From JACVRW01 sp963812415 (GTDB lineage Bacteria; Actinomycetota; Thermoleophilia; Solirubrobacterales; Thermoleophilaceae): 64,000 bases of DNA. Position 1 is the first letter of the stretch. Each line of letters opens with the position of its first letter. Of the stretch, positions 36,217 to 44,150 are shown in pieces. The stretch lies in NCBI GenBank assembly GCA_963812415.1, contig CAWEVH010000040.1:101029-165028 (forward strand), in the 5' to 3' direction. Below the pieces are notes generated by a model. The model had not been told where the DNA came from, did no database searches, and was given only the letters and a program-made list of their open reading frames with translations. A program made the position numbers and the translations under genes.

Positions 36217-36689
36217 GGCGGCTGGCGGCCGCGGCCGCGCTCCTGCTGGCGCTCGCCGTGCCAACGGCAGCGACCGCCGACTGCCCCAAGACCACGCTCG
36301 GCGACATCGAGGACGAGGTCATGTGCCCGGTCTGCGGCACCCCGCTCGGGCTCGCCACCGAGGCGCCGCAGGCCCAGCGACAGCGCGCCTACATCGAGGA
36401 GCTGATCGCCGACTGTCGCTCCAAGAACGAGATCAAGACGGCACTCGTCGCCCAGTTCGGCGACGGCGTGCTCGCGCTGCCGGGCGACGAGGGCGGTGAG
36501 GACGAGTTGGCCGACGTGCTCGTGTACGCGATCCCGGCCCTGGCCCTGCTCGCCGCCGCGGGCGGCCTCGGGTTCGCGCTCATGCGCTGGCGCCGCGCCC
36601 GCCGGACGGGCAGCGCCGCACAGGCCGCGGGGCCGGAGGCGGCGAGCAACTCGCGTCTCGACGCCGACCTCGGCAGGTACGACCTGTGA
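36213..36689 (+). CDS. ccmH: CcmH-like cytochrome c maturation protein, copy 1
   Basis: The 158-residue protein has a signal or anchor segment, the CcmH redox motif MCPVCGTPL (C38, C41), a three-helix bundle (EAPQAQRQRAYIEELIADC, GDGVLALPG) and one membrane helix (about 102-125). It helps keep apocytochrome cysteines reduced and present them to CcmF. Its stop overlaps the GTG start of ccdA (GTGA). The partner ccmF/ccmE locus is at 15.8-18.4 kb. Confidence 0.9.
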   Translation: MRRLAAAAALLLALAVPTAATADCPKTTLGDIEDEVMCPVCGTPLGLATEAPQAQRQRAYIEELIADCRSKNEIKTALVAQFGDGVLALPGDEGGEDELADVLVYAIPALALLAAAGGLGFALMRWRRARRTGSAAQAAGPEAASNSRLDADLGRYDL

Positions 36690-37435
36690 TCGCCCAGGAC
36701 GCCGTCGACACGACCGTCGTGGCCGCCTTCGCGGTCGGCTTCATCTCCTTCATCTCCCCCTGCGTGCTGCCGCTCGTGCCCGGCTACCTGTCGACGGTCA
36801 GCGGCGTGTCGTTCGCCGACATCCAGGAGGGTCAGGGGCGCTGGCAGGTGCTCGGCCCGGCCGTGCTGTTCTGCCTCGCGTTCACGGCGATGTTCGTTGC
36901 CCTCGGGATGACCGCCACCGGGCTCGGCCAGACGCTCCAGGACAACCGCCAGCTCCTGCGACAGATCTCGGGCATCGTGATCGCCCTGCTCGGGGTGCTG
37001 TTCATCGCGATGCTGTTCGTGCCGAAGCTGAACAGGGAGTGGCGCCCGGAGCAGCTCATGCGGCGCGCCCACACCGGCGGCCCGATCGTGGCCGGGCTCG
37101 CCTTCGCGGTGGCCTGGCTGCCCTGCACCGGGCCGACGCTGGGCGCGATCCTGACCGCGGCGTCGACGGAATCGACCGTCGGCGAGGGCGGCGTGCTGCT
37201 CGCCTTCTACGCCCTTGGTCTCGCGGTCCCGTTCATCCTGAGCGCGCTGGCGTTCACGACCTTCGCGGGGGTGTTCCGCTTCTTCCGCGACCACTACACC
37301 GCCATCACCCTGGTCTCGGGCGTGATCCTGATCGTGATGGGCGTGCTGCTCTACGAGAACGAGCTCACGCGCCTGAACTCCGAGGCGCTCAGCCTGATGG
37401 ACGACCTCGGCGTGAACTTCTTCAGCGAGATCTGA
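36686..37435 (+). CDS. ccdA: CcdA-type thiol:disulfide interchange membrane protein, copy 1
   Basis: The 249-residue protein starts at GTG 36686 and has six membrane helices with the two redox cysteines in SPCVLPLVPGYL (C26) and LPCTGPTLGA (C147). CcdA carries electrons from cytoplasmic thioredoxin to extracytoplasmic thioredoxins such as the one encoded two genes upstream. Its 3' end overlaps the convergent MFS gene by 14 bases. Confidence 0.93.
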   Translation: MIAQDAVDTTVVAAFAVGFISFISPCVLPLVPGYLSTVSGVSFADIQEGQGRWQVLGPAVLFCLAFTAMFVALGMTATGLGQTLQDNRQLLRQISGIVIALLGVLFIAMLFVPKLNREWRPEQLMRRAHTGGPIVAGLAFAVAWLPCTGPTLGAILTAASTESTVGEGGVLLAFYALGLAVPFILSALAFTTFAGVFRFFRDHYTAITLVSGVILIVMGVLLYENELTRLNSEALSLMDDLGVNFFSEI

Positions 37436-38555
37436 CCGGCGCCCGCAGGGCGCCCGCCAGCAGCGCGGCCAGGCCGCAGAGCACGGCCACGAGCGCGAGG
37501 CCCGCGCGCAGCCCGGCGAGCTCGGCGAGGCCACCGACGGCGGGCGGCCCGGCAAGAAAGCCGCAGTAGCCGATCGCAGAGACGGCCGACACGGACGGCC
37601 CGGCGAGCTCGCCGCGATCGGCCGCAGCCCGCACGGCCAGCGGGAACAGGGCGGCGAGGCCGACACCGGCGGCGCCGAGGCCCGCGATCGCCCCGGCGGG
37701 CGACGGTGAGGCGACGGCCACCGCGATGCCCGCGGCGGCGAGACCGGCGCCGCTCCGCGCGAGGCGCACCGACCCGAGCGCGGCCGTGAGCCGGTCACCG
37801 GCCAGCCGGCCAAGGCCCATCGCAAGCGAGAACGCCGCGAGGCCGGCGGCGGCGAGCGCCTCGCTCGCGCCGAGGTCGTCGTCGAGATAGACCGCCGTCC
37901 AGTCGTTCACGGCGCCCTCTGAGAGCAGCACGCAGAACGCGAACGCCCCCACGAGCAGGAGCGCCCGGGATGGACGGACGAACCGCGGACCGTCGGGGGC
38001 GGCGTCCGCCGACGGCGGGAGGAGCAGCCGGACGGCCGCCAGGGCGACCACCACGCCGAAGGCCGCGACCGCGACGAGGTGCGCCACCACCCCGACCCCC
38101 GCCGCGGCGATCAGCGCGCCGGCCGCGGCGCCCGCGAGGGCGCCGAACGAGAAGAAGGCGTGGAGCGAGGACAGCACCGGCCGCCCGAGCCCTCGCTCGA
38201 CCGTGATCCCGTGGACGTTCATCGCCACGTCGAGCACGCCGTTCGCGAGCCCCACCAGCAGGAACGACCCGGCGAGCGCGAGGAACGACTCCGACAGCGC
38301 CACCGGCACCAGCCCGAGCGCGTAGCCGAGCGCGCCGGCGAGCACGAGCGGCCGACTGCCGGCGCGCGTGACGAGCGGCCCGGTGGCCAGCTGGCTCACG
38401 AGCAGCCCGACCATCGAGCAGAGAAGCGCGGCGCCGAGCGCGCCCGCGCCGAGCCCGGCGCGCTCCTTGATGGCGGGCAGGCGCGAGAAGATCGACGCGA
38501 ACAGCACGCCGTTGAGGGCGAAGACCACCGTGATCGCGACTCGGGCTCGGGTCAC
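37422..38555 (-). CDS. MFS transporter, YbjJ-like, copy 1
   Basis: The protein has 12 hydrophobic helices, with FALNGVLFASIFSRLPAIKE at the start and GLANGVLDVAMNVHG in the fourth or fifth helix, as in YbjJ-like transporters of unknown substrate. GTG 38555 gives the usual family start; a TTG at 38588 would add eleven residues. Most differences between the two copies fall in this gene, including changes such as GLGRLAG to GLSRLAG, yet both remain intact. Confidence 0.85.
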   Translation of the reverse strand: MTRARVAITVVFALNGVLFASIFSRLPAIKERAGLGAGALGAALLCSMVGLLVSQLATGPLVTRAGSRPLVLAGALGYALGLVPVALSESFLALAGSFLLVGLANGVLDVAMNVHGITVERGLGRPVLSSLHAFFSFGALAGAAAGALIAAAGVGVVAHLVAVAAFGVVVALAAVRLLLPPSADAAPDGPRFVRPSRALLLVGAFAFCVLLSEGAVNDWTAVYLDDDLGASEALAAAGLAAFSLAMGLGRLAGDRLTAALGSVRLARSGAGLAAAGIAVAVASPSPAGAIAGLGAAGVGLAALFPLAVRAAADRGELAGPSVSAVSAIGYCGFLAGPPAVGGLAELAGLRAGLALVAVLCGLAALLAGALRAPVRSR

Positions 38556-38616
38556 CCTCGAAGGGTTCCCGGCCTCCCGAGCGCCCAACCGGGGGCTCCC
38601 GCGGATCCGCGAACTG

Positions 38617-38643
38617 ACGCTCTACCAACTGAGCTACGTCCGC
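38617..38643 (-). pseudogene. 5'-half fragment of tRNA-Gly at the duplication junction
   Basis: These 27 bases are identical to 35467-35493, the acceptor 5' strand, D arm and start of the anticodon stem of tRNA-Gly(CCC). The 3' half is missing and replaced by the end of duplicate copy 1. No functional tRNA can form. Confidence 0.92.
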
Positions 38644-38814
38644 GAAGGTGCGGCGAGTCTAGCTCGGACGACCCGGCGGCCGGACGGTAAATGGGCCGCT
38701 GTCCTGCTTTGCCCGGCCAGGGGGCGGGGAATCCAGGACAGCGGCTCAGGTCCGCGCGGCGAAAGCGCAACCGGCCGACGCGCCGGCCCGCGACTTCTAT
38801 CGTTCGACCCGCCC

Positions 38815-39366
38815 ATGCGCCGGCTCCTCTCACCCGTCGCGATCGCCGTCCTGTGCGCCGTCGCGGCGCTCGTCGCGCTGCTCGCCTACGGGCTCGCGCA
38901 GAACGAGGCGGACCGTGGGATCGAGGAGCGGCTGGCCGCCGGAGAGCGTGAGGAGGCGCCCGCGTTCGAGCTGCCCGCACTCGACGGCGACGGCGTGGGC
39001 CGGCTCGCCGACTACCGGGGGCAGGTCGTGGTGCTCAACTTCTGGGCCTCGTGGTGCGAGCCCTGCCGGGCGGAGTCGCCGCTGCTCGACCGTTGGCAGG
39101 GCCGCCTCGAGCGCGGCGGCGGGACGGTGCTCGGCATCGACGCCCTCGACGTGACCGGGGACGCGCAGGACTTCATCCGCGAGTACGGCCTGAGCTACCC
39201 GATGCTGAAGGACAAAGAGGGCGAGACGATGGGCGAGTATGGCGTCGTCCAGCTGCCCGAGACGTTCGTGCTCGACCAGAAGGGCCGAATCGCGGCCGTG
39301 CGGCGCGGTCCGCTCGACAGGGAGTTCATGGAGACCCACGTGACCCCGCTGCTGGAGGGCGCATGA
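38815..39366 (+). CDS. TlpA/CcmG-like thioredoxin, copy 2
   Basis: This 183-residue protein appears identical in sequence to copy 1 at 35665, with two synonymous base changes seen (GCT to GCC and GCG to GCC). The upstream region contains the inverted repeat but only a half tRNA. Both copies keep WCEPC and should be functional. Confidence 0.9.
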   Translation: MRRLLSPVAIAVLCAVAALVALLAYGLAQNEADRGIEERLAAGEREEAPAFELPALDGDGVGRLADYRGQVVVLNFWASWCEPCRAESPLLDRWQGRLERGGGTVLGIDALDVTGDAQDFIREYGLSYPMLKDKEGETMGEYGVVQLPETFVLDQKGRIAAVRRGPLDREFMETHVTPLLEGA

Positions 39367-39839
39367 GGCGGCTGGCGGCCGCGGCCGCGCTCCTGCTGGC
39401 GCTCGCCGTGCCAACGGCAGCGACCGCCGACTGCCCCAAGACCACGCTCGGCGACATCGAGGACGAGGTCATGTGCCCGGTCTGCGGCACCCCGCTCGGG
39501 CTCGCCACCGAGGCGCCGCAGGCCCAGCGACAGCGCGCCTACATCGAGGAGCTGATCGCCGACTGTCGCTCCAAGAACGAGATCAAGACGGCGCTCGTCG
39601 CCCAGTTCGGCGACGGCGTGCTCGCGCTGCCGGGCGACGAGGGCGGTGAGGACGAGTTGGCCGACGTGCTCGTGTACGCGATCCCGGCCCTGGCCCTGCT
39701 CGCCGCCGCGGGCGGCCTCGGGTTCGCGCTCATGCGCTGGCGCCGCGCCCGCCGGACGGGCAGCGCCGCACAGGCCGCGGGGCCGGAGGCGGCGAGCAAC
39801 TCGCGTCTCGACGCCGACCTCGGCAGGTACGACCTGTGA
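39363..39839 (+). CDS. ccmH: CcmH-like protein, copy 2
   Basis: The encoded protein is the same as at 36213-36689; the single base difference seen (GCA to GCG) is synonymous. Overlaps with both neighbours (ATGA, GTGA) are preserved. Confidence 0.9.
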   Translation: MRRLAAAAALLLALAVPTAATADCPKTTLGDIEDEVMCPVCGTPLGLATEAPQAQRQRAYIEELIADCRSKNEIKTALVAQFGDGVLALPGDEGGEDELADVLVYAIPALALLAAAGGLGFALMRWRRARRTGSAAQAAGPEAASNSRLDADLGRYDL

Positions 39840-40585
39840 TCGCCCAGGACGCCGTCGACACGACCGTCGTGGCCGCCTTCGCGGTCGGCTTCATCTCCTT
39901 CATCTCCCCCTGCGTGCTGCCGCTCGTGCCCGGCTACCTGTCGACGGTCAGCGGCGTGTCGTTCGCCGACATCCAGGAGGGTCAGGGGCGCTGGCAGGTG
40001 CTCGGCCCGGCCGTGCTGTTCTGCCTCGCGTTCACGGCGATGTTCGTTGCCCTCGGGATGACCGCCACCGGGCTCGGCCAGACGCTCCAGGACAACCGCC
40101 AGCTCCTGCGACAGATCTCGGGCATCGTGATCGCCCTGCTCGGGGTGCTGTTCATCGCGATGCTGTTCGTGCCGAAGCTGAACAGGGAGTGGCGCCCGGA
40201 GCAGCTCATGCGGCGCGCCCACACCGGCGGCCCGATCGTGGCCGGGCTCGCCTTCGCGGTGGCCTGGCTGCCCTGCACCGGGCCGACGCTGGGCGCGATC
40301 CTGACCGCGGCGTCGACGGAATCGACCGTGGGCGAGGGCGGCGTGCTGCTCGCCTTCTACGCCCTTGGTCTCGCGGTCCCGTTCATCCTGAGCGCGCTGG
40401 CGTTCACGACCTTCGCGGGGGTGTTCCGCTTCTTCCGCGACCACTACACCGCCATCACCCTGGTCTCGGGCGTGATCCTGATCGTGATGGGTGTGCTGCT
40501 CTACGAGAACGAGCTCACGCGCCTGAACTCCGAGGCGCTCAGCCTGATGGACGACCTCGGCGTGAACTTCTTCAGCGAGATCTGA
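39836..40585 (+). CDS. ccdA: CcdA-type membrane protein, copy 2
   Basis: The encoded protein is the same as at 36686-37435, with two synonymous changes seen (GTC to GTG, GGC to GGT). Both redox cysteines are present. It overlaps the convergent MFS copy 2 by 14 bases. Confidence 0.92.
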   Translation: MIAQDAVDTTVVAAFAVGFISFISPCVLPLVPGYLSTVSGVSFADIQEGQGRWQVLGPAVLFCLAFTAMFVALGMTATGLGQTLQDNRQLLRQISGIVIALLGVLFIAMLFVPKLNREWRPEQLMRRAHTGGPIVAGLAFAVAWLPCTGPTLGAILTAASTESTVGEGGVLLAFYALGLAVPFILSALAFTTFAGVFRFFRDHYTAITLVSGVILIVMGVLLYENELTRLNSEALSLMDDLGVNFFSEI

Positions 40586-41705
40586 CCGGCGCCCGCAGGG
40601 CGCCCGCCAGCAGCGCGGCCAGGCCGCAGAGCACGGCCACGAGCGCGAGGCCCGCGCGCAGCCCGGCGAGCTCGGCCAGGCCACCGACGGCGGGCGGCCC
40701 GGCAAGAAAGCCGCAGTAGCCGATCGCCGAGACGGCCGACACGGACGGCCCGGCGAGCTCGCCGCGCTCGGCCGCCGCCCGCACGGCCAGCGGGAACAGG
40801 GCGGCGAGGCCGACACCGGCGGCGCCGAGGCCCGCGATCGCGCCGGCGGGCGACGGTGAGGCGACGGCCACCGCGATGCCCGCGGCGGCGAGACCGGCCC
40901 CGCTCCGCGCGAGGCGCACGGACCCGAGCGCGGCCGTGAGCCGGTCACCGGCCAGCCGGCTGAGGCCCATCGCAAGCGAGAACGCCGCGAGGCCGGCGGC
41001 GGCGAGCGCCTCGCTCGCGCCGAGGTCGTCGTCGAGGTAGACCGCCGTCCAGTCGTTCACGGCGCCCTCTGAGAGCAGCACGCAGAACGCGAACGCCCCC
41101 ACGAGCAGGAGCGCCCTGGATGGACGGACGAACCGCGGACCGTCGGGGGCGGCGTCCGCCGAGGGCGGGAGGAGCAGCCGGACGGCCGCCAGGGCGACCA
41201 CCACGCCGAAGGCCGCGACCGCGACGAGGTGCGCCACCACCCCGACCCCCGCCGCGGCGATCAGCGCGCCGGCCGCGGCGCCCGCGAGGGCGCCGAACGA
41301 GAAGAAGGCGTGGAGCGAGGACAGCACCGGCCGCCCGAGCCCTCGCTCGACCGTGATCCCGTGGACGTTCATCGCCACGTCGAGCACGCCGTTCGCGAGC
41401 CCCACCAGCAGGAACGACCCGGCGAGCGCGAGGAACGACTCCGACAGCGCCACCGGCACCAGCCCAAGCGCGTAGCCGAGCGCGCCGGCGAGCACCAGCG
41501 GCCGACTGCCGGCGCGCGTGACGAGCGGCCCGGTGGCCAGCTGGCTCACGAGCAGCCCGACCATCGAGCAGAGAAGCGCCGCGCCGAGCGCTCCGGCCCC
41601 GAGCCCGGCGCGCTCCTTGATGGCGGGCAGGCGCGAGAAGATCGACGCGAACAGCACGCCGTTGAGGGCGAAGACCACCGTGATCGCGACTCGGGCTCGG
41701 GTCAC
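40572..41705 (-). CDS. MFS transporter, YbjJ-like, copy 2
   Basis: This copy differs from copy 1 at about 18 bases; two amino-acid changes stand out (G to S in GLSRLAG and D to E in RAAAERGE). The rest are silent, which points to selection on both copies or on their ancestors. Start choices are GTG 41705 or TTG 41738, as for copy 1. Confidence 0.85.
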   Translation of the reverse strand: MTRARVAITVVFALNGVLFASIFSRLPAIKERAGLGAGALGAALLCSMVGLLVSQLATGPLVTRAGSRPLVLAGALGYALGLVPVALSESFLALAGSFLLVGLANGVLDVAMNVHGITVERGLGRPVLSSLHAFFSFGALAGAAAGALIAAAGVGVVAHLVAVAAFGVVVALAAVRLLLPPSADAAPDGPRFVRPSRALLLVGAFAFCVLLSEGAVNDWTAVYLDDDLGASEALAAAGLAAFSLAMGLSRLAGDRLTAALGSVRLARSGAGLAAAGIAVAVASPSPAGAIAGLGAAGVGLAALFPLAVRAAAERGELAGPSVSAVSAIGYCGFLAGPPAVGGLAELAGLRAGLALVAVLCGLAALLAGALRAPVRSR

Positions 41706-41786
41706 CCTCGAAGGGTTCCCGGCCTCCCGAGCGCCCAACCGGGGGCTCCCGCCGGATCCGCGAACTGCGCGCCAGCGAGCGCGGCT

Positions 41787-43403
41787 CTACATCGACTCGG
41801 GCGCCTCGACCCCGAGCAGGCCGAGCGTCTGCGCCAGCACGCGCTGGGTGGCCACGCAGACGGCGATGCGCACGTCCTCGTCGCCGCCCTCCTCGGCGGC
41901 TCCCACCACCCGGCAGTCGCGGTAGAAGGCCGAGAAGTCCTGCGCGGTCTCGGTTGCGTAGGTCGTCATGCGGTGCGGGGCGCGGCGCTCGGCGGCGTCG
42001 CGGATGTCGCCGGGCAGCTCCAGCAGCCGCTTGACGAGCGCCCGCGCCGACGGATGGAAGCGCTCGTCGCTGGCGCGCAGGTCGGCCGCGAGCGCCGCTT
42101 CGACGCGCGCCTCGCCCGCCTTGCGCAGGATCGAGGCGATCCGGGCGTGCGCGTACTGCACGTAGTAGACCGGGTTGTCCTGCGACTCGCTGCGGGCCAG
42201 CTCGAGGTCGAGGTCGAGCGTGGTGTCGTGGCTGCGCTGGGTGAGGAACCAGCGCGCGGCGTCGACCCCGATGTCGTCGAGCAGGTCGTCGAGCGTGACG
42301 ATCGTGCCCGCGCGCTTCGACATCTGCATGCGCTCGCCGCCCTCGGTGAGGTTGACGAGCTGCATGATCAGCAGCTCGAGCCGGTCGCGCTCTGCTCCGA
42401 GCGCCTCCCAGGCGGCCCAGAGCCGCGCCATGTAGCCGTGGTGGTCCGCCCCCCACAGGTCGATCATGTGGTCGTAGCCGCGCTCGAGCTTGTTCAGGTG
42501 GTAGGCGATGTCGGGCGCGAAGTAGGTCCACTCGCCGTCCGAGCGGCGCAGCACGCGGTCCTTGTCGTCGCCGTGCCTGGTGGTCCGCAACCAGAGCGCG
42601 CCCTCGCTCGAGTAGACCCCGTCGAGCCGCTCGAGCGCCGCCTCGATCTCGTCGCCGTGGAGCGTGTGCTCGAAGAAGTAGGTGTCCATGTGAACCCGGA
42701 AGCGGTCGAGCGACCCGCGGACGTCGTCCACCATCAGCTCGACCCCCCGCAGCGCCAGCTCGTCGGCGCCCAGCTGCGCGGCTCGGTCGATCCGCTCGGC
42801 CACCGCCGTCACGTAGTCGCCGCGGTAGCCGTCCTCCGGCGGCTCCTCGCCGCGCGCCCGCGCCAGGATCGACTCGCCGAAGCGGCGCACCTGGGTGCCG
42901 GCGTCGTTCACGTAGTACTCGCGGTCCACGTCGTAGCCGGCGCGCTCGAGCACCCGGCAGAGCGCGTCGCCGTAGGCGGCGTGCCGCGCGGAGGCGATCG
43001 TGATCGGGCCGGTGGGATTCGCGCTCACGAACTCGACGTTGACCCGCTCGCCCGAGCTCGAGGCGCCGTAGTCCGCGCCCGCCTCGAGCACCCCGGCCAG
43101 CGCGTCGAGGTACCAGCGATCGGACATGAACAGATTGAGGAACCCGGGCCCCGCCACCTCCACCTTCTGCACGGTCTCCCCAAGCCGCTCCCCGAGGGCG
43201 TCGCCGAGCCGCTCGGCGATCGCGCGCGGTCCCTCGCCGAGCGTGGGGGCGAGCAGCATGGCAGCGTTCGTGGAGTAATCGCCGAAGCTCGCCTGCTTCG
43301 GGCGGTCGAGCTTGGGCGGCTGCACCCGCCCGTTGCCGGCGAGCGCCGAGGCGGTCTGCGCGACCGCGTCCTTGAGGTTCGCGACGGGATCCATCAGCGG
43401 CAA
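41787..43403 (-). CDS. argS: Arginyl-tRNA synthetase, with atypical HIGH motif
   Basis: The 538-residue protein has the N-terminal Add1 domain (AGPGFLNLFMSDRW), the Rossmann catalytic domain and the all-helical anticodon-binding domain (DNPVYYVQYAHARI, APHRMTTYATETAQDFSAFY). It charges tRNA-Arg in the cytoplasm. The class I HIGH motif, normally HVGH after PTGP, reads TIAS (residues 135-138: PTGPITIASARHAAYGD). The KMSK loop is MSKRAGTIVTLDDL. It directly follows rlmH with no gap. No second argS is visible in the window. Confidence 0.92.
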   Translation of the reverse strand: MPLMDPVANLKDAVAQTASALAGNGRVQPPKLDRPKQASFGDYSTNAAMLLAPTLGEGPRAIAERLGDALGERLGETVQKVEVAGPGFLNLFMSDRWYLDALAGVLEAGADYGASSSGERVNVEFVSANPTGPITIASARHAAYGDALCRVLERAGYDVDREYYVNDAGTQVRRFGESILARARGEEPPEDGYRGDYVTAVAERIDRAAQLGADELALRGVELMVDDVRGSLDRFRVHMDTYFFEHTLHGDEIEAALERLDGVYSSEGALWLRTTRHGDDKDRVLRRSDGEWTYFAPDIAYHLNKLERGYDHMIDLWGADHHGYMARLWAAWEALGAERDRLELLIMQLVNLTEGGERMQMSKRAGTIVTLDDLLDDIGVDAARWFLTQRSHDTTLDLDLELARSESQDNPVYYVQYAHARIASILRKAGEARVEAALAADLRASDERFHPSARALVKRLLELPGDIRDAAERRAPHRMTTYATETAQDFSAFYRDCRVVGAAEEGGDEDVRIAVCVATQRVLAQTLGLLGVEAPESM

Positions 43404-43808
43404 CTAATAGTGATACGGCTCCCGAGCGAGGATCTTGTGGGCCCGGTAGAGCTGCTCGAGCAGCACCACGCGGGCCAGCTGGTGGGGCAGGGTCATCGGC
43501 CCGAGCGAGAGCCGCATGTCGGCCTCGAGCTCGAGCCCCTTCGGTCCCCCGATCACGAAGCAGATGTCGCGCCCGTTGTGGCGCCGCTCCTCGAGCCAGT
43601 CGCTGAACGCGACCGAGTCGAGCTCGACCCCGTCGCTCGCCAGCAGCACCGTGAACGCGCGCTCCGGCACCCGGGGCGGGACCTTCTCGTCCTCGCGCAC
43701 CTCGACCACCTCGACCCGGGCGTGGCCGGCGAGAAGCTTGCGGTAGTGCTCGATGTCGTCCTGGTACGGAGGGCGCAGGCGCCCGACGGCGATGACCGAG
43801 ATGCGCAT
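43404..43808 (-). CDS. rlmH: 23S rRNA (pseudouridine1915-N3)-methyltransferase RlmH
   Basis: The 134-residue SPOUT-fold protein starts MRISVIAVGRLRPPYQDDIEHY and has the SAM-binding knot motif ICFVIGGPKGLE and the C-terminal HQLARVVLLEQLYRAHKILAREPYHY-type end of the family. It methylates position 1915 of 23S rRNA in the assembled ribosome. It abuts argS and is divergent from the DUF3467 gene. Confidence 0.95.
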   Translation of the reverse strand: MRISVIAVGRLRPPYQDDIEHYRKLLAGHARVEVVEVREDEKVPPRVPERAFTVLLASDGVELDSVAFSDWLEERRHNGRDICFVIGGPKGLELEADMRLSLGPMTLPHQLARVVLLEQLYRAHKILAREPYHY

Positions 43809-43831
43809 GGGCCGGGTGCGATACTACGCGC

Positions 43832-44143
43832 GTGCCAGACGAGGGCGAGCGCCACTTCAATATCCATACCGACCCGGACACGATGGCCGGCCACTACGCC
43901 AACTTCGCCAACGTGTCCCATTCCGACTACGAGTTCACGATCACGTTCGCGCGTGTCGACCACGAGGTCGACGAGGGCGAGGTGCCCGGGGTCGTGGTCT
44001 CGCGGCTGAACCTGTCGCCGCGCTTCATGCGCGAGCTGATCGACGCCATGGAGGACAACTTCTCCAAGTGGCAGACCCGCGAGGGCATCCGCGACCTGCC
44101 GGAGCTGGGCGACAGCGACCCCACCGACTCGACGGGCGGGTAG
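43832..44143 (+). CDS. DUF3467 family protein
   Basis: The 103-residue protein from GTG 43832 matches DUF3467, with NIHTDPDTMAGHYANFANVSH, DYEFTITFARVD and SRLNLSPRFMRELIDAMEDN. The family is small, cytoplasmic and of unknown function. The gene sits 23 bases from the divergent rlmH start and is convergent with the M28 peptidase gene. Confidence 0.85.
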   Translation: MPDEGERHFNIHTDPDTMAGHYANFANVSHSDYEFTITFARVDHEVDEGEVPGVVVSRLNLSPRFMRELIDAMEDNFSKWQTREGIRDLPELGDSDPTDSTGG

Positions 44144-44150
44144 CCGAGCC

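Larger units (their letters stand above)
35467..38616. repeat. 3150-bp tandem duplication, copy 1
   Basis: This unit is repeated immediately as 38617-41767. It begins inside the tRNA-Gly gene (at ACGCTC in the plus-strand reading) and ends at GCGAACTG. By eye the copies differ at about 25 substitutions and one indel, near 99% identity. About 7 changes fall in the first 1.95 kb (thioredoxin, CcmH, CcdA) and the rest in the MFS gene; most are at third codon positions. Confidence 0.93.
38617..41767. repeat. 3151-bp tandem duplication, copy 2
   Basis: This is the second copy of the unit, carrying the same four genes in the same order. A single extra C near its end (CCCGCCGG against CCCGCGG) makes it 3151 bases. 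It is followed directly by the argS 3' region, which was presumably the original right-hand neighbour. Confidence 0.93.

Noticed and set aside
35421..41767. The repeat as a pair of insertion sequences or a composite transposon
   Set aside because: Neither copy carries a transposase or terminal inverted repeats; the units are in direct tandem and contain housekeeping-type cytochrome genes.
41229..44009. Long frame covering argS and rlmH on the opposite strand
   Set aside because: No recognisable domain, composition typical of antisense in GC-rich DNA, and both overlapped genes are certain.
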